A DNA stretch of 19,539 nucleotides from Bacillota bacterium. Its GTDB lineage: Bacteria; Bacillota_C; Negativicutes; JAEYSJ01. The position numbers and the translations under genes were made by a program. Within the stretch, counting starts at the first letter, position 1; every line of letters starts with the position of its first letter. The DNA lies in assembly GCA_023434855.1 (NCBI GenBank), contig JAEYSJ010000110.1, positions 1 through 19,539 of the forward strand, written 5' to 3'. Below, one piece after another: positions 15,461-19,539 of the stretch. The notes beneath the pieces were generated by a model. That model was not told the DNA's origin, did not search any database, and saw only the letters and a program-made list of their open reading frames with translations.

Positions 15461-15937
15461 TTAAAACTTGCTTCTCCACATCATTTGATACTGATTATTG
15501 GAATTAGCCGGATTTCTTTCAAATTCAACGCATTTATCACTATTCTTATCCAATTGAACGTTAACCACCCCAGCTTTATACGTAACTCCCGGTAGAATCA
15601 CAATTCCCTTTTTCTCATCTTTTTTTATTAAATAGTCATAATCGGCAAGATTGGGAGACTTGCCGTTCGTCGTGACTTTATCAGGCTTGACATGTTGGGG
15701 CGCAATTGGCTGTTCTTGTTGAATTCTTGGTGCGGAATCCGATATATCCGCCGGTTTTTGCCCGGGAATTTTATCCGGCGCCATATTGGTTGACGGCGGC
15801 AGGATACAAGCAGGCTCCGGTTCAGGGTCAGCAGATTTTGCGGGTGAAAACATCCCGGAATAGAAATGATTTATCGCCCAGCCGGATAGAATCAGCACAC
15901 TCATAGCAATAAACAAAATAATAGATTTTCGTCCCAT
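15461..15937 (-). CDS. Membrane-anchored protein with Pro-rich linker, unknown function
   Basis: The 158 residues consist of a basic start (MGRKS), one hydrophobic helix (about 6-25), a disordered Pro/Ala/Glu/Gln-rich stretch (about 31-90, with PEPEPACILPP and QQEQPIAPQH), and a small C-terminal region with strand-like pieces (GIVILPGVTYKAGVVNVQLD) ending MMWRSKF. It is likely an N-anchored protein reaching into the periplasm. The Cys in PACILPP is too far from the helix to be a lipobox. Start ATG 15937 follows AAAGGAG by six bases. It is divergent from the secreted protein at 16178 with a 240-bp shared control region; the only box seen there points the other way. No family was recognised, and no terminator was seen before the next gene. 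Confidence 0.75.
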   Translation of the reverse strand: MGRKSIILFIAMSVLILSGWAINHFYSGMFSPAKSADPEPEPACILPPSTNMAPDKIPGQKPADISDSAPRIQQEQPIAPQHVKPDKVTTNGKSPNLADYDYLIKKDEKKGIVILPGVTYKAGVVNVQLDKNSDKCVEFERNPANSNNQYQMMWRSKF

Positions 15938-16042
15938 TTTGCGCTCCTTTTAGGAAAGTATATATTTATTATAATTCGCATTGAATATCCAAATCCCTGC
16001 AGAATTATAAAATTATACCATAAGGCAGATTTGCATACATCC

Positions 16043-16075
16043 TGTCACATTCTTGTCATACTTTCCCTATATGAT
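16043..16075 (+). promoter_or_regulatory. PhoB-like tandem box with -10 element, copy 2
   Basis: TGTCACA (16043-16049) and TGTCATA (16054-16060) are separated by TTCT, again an 11-bp period, and preceded by CC. The -10 TATGAT (16070-16075) comes nine bases later, the same spacing as in copy 1. Transcription would begin near 16082, leaving a leader of about 95 bases before the secreted-protein start at 16178. Confidence 0.65.
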
Positions 16076-16177
16076 TAATTATAGGACAACTGACTAGTAA
16101 CTATTAACCAAAAAGGGAGTGTGATATTTCAATTTTTGCAACAGGTTACCCAATTTGGAATTAAAGGCTGTGCTATA

Positions 16178-16609
16178 ATGAAACAGCGTGTCGTAACCGG
16201 TTTATTATTACTCTGTATTTTGTCCGTTACCGCCATACCTGTGACGCAGGCTTTCGGTCTGGGTGATATTCTCAAGGTGGGTGGCATCTCCGTACTAATA
16301 AGCAAATTCTCCGAACCACTAAATAATTTCATCAATACTCTAACTTTTAAGCATGGCGCCGGATCGGATTATGCCACTAAAGTAGTGCCAATTCTTTCGC
16401 TGGGCGAAGGTGGTTATATCGGTGCAGCTCAAGTCATTGGCGACCAGGAACTGGTCGATAAAACCAAGGCTGTCCTCCAAATCGAAGGGAATTTCAACGG
16501 CCGCCAATTCCGGGTTAAGGCTCTTGTACCTATTGACACCAAAAGCGTAACAAATTTTTCACGGGTTAACGGTGTTGGCGTATCAGCCGTCATAGACGTA
16601 AGTATTTAG
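16178..16609 (+). CDS. Secreted protein, unknown function
   Basis: The chosen start ATG 16178 gives 143 residues beginning with a textbook signal peptide (MKQRVVTGLLLLCILS, cut after TQA, residue 25). A GTG at 16121 is open in frame but has a purine run only one base away and would bury the signal peptide. AAAGG is ten bases before the ATG. The mature protein starts FGLGDILKVGGISVLISKF and holds GGYIGAAQVIGDQELVDKTKAV and VNGVGVSAVIDVSI. It lacks Cys, has no membrane helix beyond the signal, and looks like a small alpha/beta periplasmic or surface protein. I believe similar conserved hypothetical proteins exist in Negativicutes, from memory only. A PhoB-like box drives it and a weak hairpin follows it. 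Confidence 0.82.
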   Translation: MKQRVVTGLLLLCILSVTAIPVTQAFGLGDILKVGGISVLISKFSEPLNNFINTLTFKHGAGSDYATKVVPILSLGEGGYIGAAQVIGDQELVDKTKAVLQIEGNFNGRQFRVKALVPIDTKSVTNFSRVNGVGVSAVIDVSI

Positions 16610-16637
16610 GAGAATAATTGACCATACATAGAGAAAA

Positions 16638-16675
16638 ATGGGCTGCAATTCGCCTAAAAAGTGAATGCAGCTCAT
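16638..16675 (+). terminator. Hairpin after the secreted-protein gene
   Basis: ATGGGCTGCA-a-TTC (16638-16651) pairs with GAATGCAGCTCAT (16663-16675) with one bulge and one wobble, an 11-base loop, then TTCGTTCT. It is a stable stem, but the T-tract is interrupted, so termination is probable rather than certain. Confidence 0.6.
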
Positions 16676-16765
16676 TTCGTTCTGCAACAGGATGCTTGGC
16701 TTAAATGCGGATTTGCCACTCTCACCTTTCGCGTTCTGCTATAATTCGATTTTTTTTGCTATATC

Positions 16766-16795
16766 TTGACAAAAGCCTTGATCTATTACTATAAT
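16766..16795 (+). promoter_or_regulatory. Consensus sigma-A promoter of the chemoreceptor-like gene
   Basis: TTGACA (16766-16771) and TATAAT (16790-16795) are both perfect hexamers, 18 bp apart. Transcription would start near 16802. In the leader, CTCAA (16840-16844) can pair with TTGAG (16852-16856), which would mask part of the GAGG ribosome site. Confidence 0.8.
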
Positions 16796-16864
16796 AAAGA
16801 TATTTATGGAAATAAAGCCTGTCTGGTTATCCAGCAGGACTCAATGCTCATTTGAGGTGAAAAA

Positions 16865-17872
16865 ATGTCCAACGATAACGATCATATCATTGATTCATCT
16901 ATCCTGCTGGGCGAACTTAAAAGTGCCAATAATGAAATGAGCAAAGTAATACATACTATCCAGCAAATTGCCCAGCAAACCAACCTGTTATCATTGAATT
17001 CAGCCATTGAGGCAGCAAGAGCCGGCGAAGCCGGCCGGGGATTCGCTGTTGTGGCAGATGAAATCAAAAAGCTGGCTACCCGTAGTTTCGCTTCAACTAA
17101 AGAAAGCACGATAATTATTGAAAACATCCAGTCCAAGGCCAATGAAGTAATGGCTGCGCGAACAGCTGACGTAGCGTATGACACTATTGACAAAGTTGAC
17201 CGTAACCTCTTTGAGCGCAACTGTGATGCCCAGGCCTGGGCAGGTTTTACCCAAGTAAAAAATTCGCTTTGTTCCACTGCCGTCGACCGAATTGAACAGG
17301 CTAACAGTCTATTAAGGACACTTGTCGATATTTATGAGGTCTATTTTGATCTGTATGTGCTTGATACCGAAGGTACGATGGTTGCGGCAGGCGTTCACCG
17401 AGAGCTTATTGGCAAGAATATGTCTGACCGGGATTGGTTCAAAGAAGTCAAAGCAACTGATTCCATATCGGTAACTGATCTTTATTTTTCTTCTGTGGAC
17501 CATCGCCATACCGTAGCCTATTCATGTCCTATTCGCAGCGATGCCGGACAGACTATCGGCTATTTTTCCTCTCGTTTTAACTGGGAATATATTTACGATA
17601 TTCTTGATTCGGCCCGTATTGGAAAAAAAGGTGATATAGCCATTATTAACAAGGACGGCTATGTTATTGCCTGCCCCAGCCGCAAGGGCATTCTGGTTGA
17701 TAATCTGAGCAACCTTGAAGCGGTCCGGCAGGCGACGAAAGGTGAACAATACGGATATACCTTTGAAAAAGATCTACAAGGCAATACGAAAATTTACGGA
17801 TATGCCCATACACGCGGCTATAACGCGTATAAAGGCAAAAACTGGTCAGTCATCGTAAGCGAAATCATCTAA
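16865..17872 (+). CDS. Soluble chemoreceptor-like protein: N-terminal MCP tip, C-terminal dCache
   Basis: The 335 residues start with the chemoreceptor signalling tip: [19 protein letters not shown] (32-50) and [21 protein letters not shown] (split at about 51-71), the site that contacts CheA and CheW. A short return helix (about 72-98) follows, then a double Cache sensor from about 105 to the end ([35 protein letters not shown] at 188-195, [23 protein letters not shown], final [10 protein letters not shown]). Ordinary receptors have the sensor first, outside the membrane, and the tip last. Here the order is reversed, and no membrane helix, signal peptide, HAMP or long methylation helices are visible, so it is probably cytoplasmic. 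ATG 16865 follows GAGGTGA. It stands alone between its own promoter and terminator. It may sense a cytosolic small molecule and feed or titrate the Che system; ligand unknown. Confidence 0.88.
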   Translation: MSNDNDHIIDSSILLGELKSANNEMSKVIHTIQQIAQQTNLLSLNSAIEAARAGEAGRGFAVVADEIKKLATRSFASTKESTIIIENIQSKANEVMAARTADVAYDTIDKVDRNLFERNCDAQAWAGFTQVKNSLCSTAVDRIEQANSLLRTLVDIYEVYFDLYVLDTEGTMVAAGVHRELIGKNMSDRDWFKEVKATDSISVTDLYFSSVDHRHTVAYSCPIRSDAGQTIGYFSSRFNWEYIYDILDSARIGKKGDIAIINKDGYVIACPSRKGILVDNLSNLEAVRQATKGEQYGYTFEKDLQGNTKIYGYAHTRGYNAYKGKNWSVIVSEII

Positions 17873-17929
17873 ATGAATTGCAAAAAAGACATTTCTGATT
17901 TGCATTATTTAAAAGCGGAATTTAATGGT

Positions 17930-17967
17930 AAAAGCGCAAGCCTATTTCGATAAGTCTTGCGCTTTTT
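17930..17967. terminator. Strong intrinsic terminator, probably bidirectional
   Basis: AAAAGCGCAAG (17930-17940) and CTTGCGCTTTT (17956-17966) make a perfect 11-bp stem with a T-run on the + strand and TTTT on the - strand. It serves the chemoreceptor-like gene (+) and probably also the acetyltransferase gene converging from the right. Confidence 0.9.
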
Positions 17968-18027
17968 AGTATATAAAAATTGGCCGGGTTATTTCTTTTC
18001 TACATCGTTCGCTAAAAATTAATTGTA

Positions 18028-18489
18028 TTATAATTTAAGCGAAAATCCGATATGACTCTGTTGCCAGCCCAACCTGCGGTAAAACCTGTGTGCATCCTGA
18101 CGAACCAAGTTACTTGACAGTACAATTTTGTAACAGTCCAGACTGCGGCAAAACTCGGTTGCTTCGGCCATAAGCCTGGTCCCGACCCCGAGACCACGGC
18201 ATGTTCCATCAACAATGACGTTTTCCACTGCCGCCCAGGGACGGCATCCGTGACCGATATTTGGTATGATAATGACTGTCAGTGTACCAATTACTTTGCC
18301 GCACACTTCAGCTACCAACAGATGTTGGCGGGAATCGTCCATCAGTACATGCCAGATTGCTTCTTCCGCAATAACCTTGCTATGAGAATCACTATACGCT
18401 TCTACAAGTTCACTGTAAAGCTGCAATATTTGGGGAAGGTCTGTACGAATGGCTTGACGGACAATTATGTTTTTAGCATATGTACCCAT
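18028..18489 (-). CDS. GNAT family N-acetyltransferase
   Basis: The 153-residue protein has the GNAT fold. IIVRQAIRTDLPQILQLYSEL forms the first strand and helix, and HLLVAEVCGKVIGTLTVIIIPN the central strands. VENVIVDGTCRGLGVGTRLMAEA (about 89-110) contains the acetyl-CoA pyrophosphate loop R98-x-x-G101-x-G103. The C-terminal part KIVLSSNLVRQDAHRFYRRLGWQ is the usual final helix and strand. It should move an acetyl group from acetyl-CoA to an amine; the substrate cannot be told. Its ATG directly follows the stop of the preceding TIM-barrel gene (TAAATG), with only a distant AAAGG upstream, so translation is probably coupled. It ends the operon before the shared terminator near 17950. Confidence 0.9.
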   Translation of the reverse strand: MGTYAKNIIVRQAIRTDLPQILQLYSELVEAYSDSHSKVIAEEAIWHVLMDDSRQHLLVAEVCGKVIGTLTVIIIPNIGHGCRPWAAVENVIVDGTCRGLGVGTRLMAEATEFCRSLDCYKIVLSSNLVRQDAHRFYRRLGWQQSHIGFSLKL

Positions 18490-19425
18490 TTAGGATGCGA
18501 ACCTTTCGCCAATTTTGACTAATGCCTGTGCATTGGCCAGTGCTTCACGATAATGTTCACGGTAGCGCGGCCGTATTTCCAGGGTGATAATACCATGGTA
18601 ATGAGGTAGTCGAACCAGCATTTCGGTCGCCGGTACATCTCCCCAGTCGATAGGCATGTGCATATCTCCGCGCCCCATCGCTGCCATCTCATATTGCTTA
18701 CGTTCCCAAGAAGCACAACAGCGGCCAAAATTATCATGCAAATGAATATGACGTACATAAGGAGCTATAAGCGTAATCCCCTGCATAAGGTCATATCCAT
18801 ATTGGCAAGAGGCCAGATAAGCGTGTCCAACGTCCAGGGTAATTCCAACATTGCTATGGTTTACTTCCTTAATCATTCTTGCGAGTTCTACCAGAATTTC
18901 GCCGTAACAATAATTGGGTACATTGAGATATGGGCGAGCGTTCTCTACCGCCACTGTCACTCCATACTTGGCAGCAATTTGCCCCATTTCATGGAGGCAG
19001 GTGCATTCTTGCTGCCACAAAGCTTCCCGTTCGGCCTGATTCGGGCTGGGCGGCGGCACCAGCAGAAAATTTTCTTCGGTTATATAACGACCGGCATGAT
19101 ACACCATAATTTCGGCGCCGATAGCGGCGGTAAATTCAATACTGGCAATGAATCCGCACCGGTCTAAATCATCACCTGACATCAGATTAAGCGGGTTTGG
19201 TCCATGAACAGCATAACGGAAAGGGTATTTTGCCAGCACTGCCTTTACTTCCCTGACCCTATTCTCATCCAGTCTGCCGCAGTAAATTGCTCCCACACCA
19301 TGGGGCGCCAGTTCCACATGAGTAAAACCCAGTTCGTAGTAATGATCGAGTTCCCGGCGAAGAACCTCCAAACTGCCGTCAATGACCGAAGCATCGGCAT
19401 TTATAGCGATACCATGAATATTCAC
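18490..19425 (-). CDS. Sugar phosphate isomerase/epimerase-like TIM barrel
   Basis: The 311-residue product is of the xylose-isomerase-like (AP endonuclease 2) TIM-barrel superfamily. Strand-end residues that normally hold the metal are present: E161 (VTVAVENARP), D198 and H201 (GITLDVGHAY), H228/H230/D231 (RHIHLHDNFGR) and E283 (IITLEIRPRY). H75 in AVHGPNPLN lies at the second-strand position typical of the group. It may isomerise or epimerise a sugar or a related compound, or act as an endonuclease-like hydrolase; the substrate is unknown. The start is the second of two GTG codons (19425), seven bases from AAAGGAGG; the first GTG (19428) is only four bases away. The ribosome site overlaps the stop of the gene before it, and the acetyltransferase follows without a gap, so all three form an operon. 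Confidence 0.88.
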   Translation of the reverse strand: MNIHGIAINADASVIDGSLEVLRRELDHYYELGFTHVELAPHGVGAIYCGRLDENRVREVKAVLAKYPFRYAVHGPNPLNLMSGDDLDRCGFIASIEFTAAIGAEIMVYHAGRYITEENFLLVPPPSPNQAEREALWQQECTCLHEMGQIAAKYGVTVAVENARPYLNVPNYCYGEILVELARMIKEVNHSNVGITLDVGHAYLASCQYGYDLMQGITLIAPYVRHIHLHDNFGRCCASWERKQYEMAAMGRGDMHMPIDWGDVPATEMLVRLPHYHGIITLEIRPRYREHYREALANAQALVKIGERFAS

Positions 19426-19438
19426 CACAATACCTCCT

Positions 19439-19539
19439 TTAACAAGCCGGTTGCTTTGCACCATCATCAGGCAGAGCAACACGATAGTTCATGCCATAAA
19501 CCGGGACGCCGCCAACGACGGTATTTGTTACAACAGGCG
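19439..19539 (-). CDS. C-terminal end of an upstream operon gene (partial), possibly amidohydrolase
   Basis: On the - strand the frame is open from the window edge and ends at TAA 19441-19439, giving 32 residues. The stretch VVTNTVVGGVPVYGMNY resembles the closing strand of amidohydrolase-superfamily enzymes, which often end in a T-VVGG-x-x-VYG-like pattern. This is a weak resemblance and the catalytic part lies outside the window. The stop codon overlaps the AGGAGG site of the TIM-barrel gene, so the genes are co-transcribed. If it is an amidohydrolase, the operon would handle a nitrogen-containing or cyclic metabolite. Confidence 0.5.
   Translation of the reverse strand, partial: PVVTNTVVGGVPVYGMNYRVALPDDGAKQPAC

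Overview
The window reads as chromosome of an endospore-forming, outer-membrane-bearing Firmicute (Negativicutes, Sporomusa/Pelosinus-like; lineage inferred). It combines sporulation genes (spoIIE, yabP, yabQ), the Firmicute gene neighbourhood yabP-yabQ-divIC-yabR-spoIIE-tilS-hpt-ftsH, and a signal-peptide beta-strand protein ending in a C-terminal Phe, as outer-membrane barrels do.

Layout. 1-916 (+): the tail of a sensor histidine kinase, then a secreted protein made of two copies of one repeat. 1091-2619 (-): asparaginase of the Rhizobium etli class and phosphatidylserine synthase pssA. 2813-8711 (-): ftsH, hpt, tilS and two half-genes of a ThrE/YjjP-YjjB-type exporter. 8924-14455 (-): spoIIE, then the unit yabP - lytic transglycosylase - yabQ - divIC - yabR. 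14605-16609: three envelope or secreted proteins of unknown function, two on (-) and one on (+). 16865-17872 (+): a soluble chemoreceptor-like protein with the signalling tip at its N terminus and a Cache sensor at its C terminus. 18028-19539 (-): GNAT acetyltransferase, xylose-isomerase-like TIM-barrel enzyme, and the end of another gene.

Two signals go beyond the genes. First, a tandem TGTCA(T/C)A - 4 nt - TGTCA(T/C)A motif with an 11-bp period occurs three times, each just upstream of a -10 hexamer and each before a gene for an exported protein. It resembles the PhoB (Pho) box, and a histidine kinase ends beside the first copy, so a shared OmpR/PhoB-type envelope regulon is likely. Second, two intergenic elements of about 300 bp (4812-5120 and 7586-7886) have imperfect 25-26 bp terminal inverted repeats and share subterminal sequence. 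They look like a non-coding MITE-type family; one abuts the ftsH promoter and the other separates the two exporter half-genes.

The housekeeping and sporulation genes are ordinary. The accessory interest lies in 1-916, the two repeat elements, the exporter promoter, and 14.5-17.9 kb. No CRISPR array, tRNA, rRNA, transposase or phage gene was recognised.
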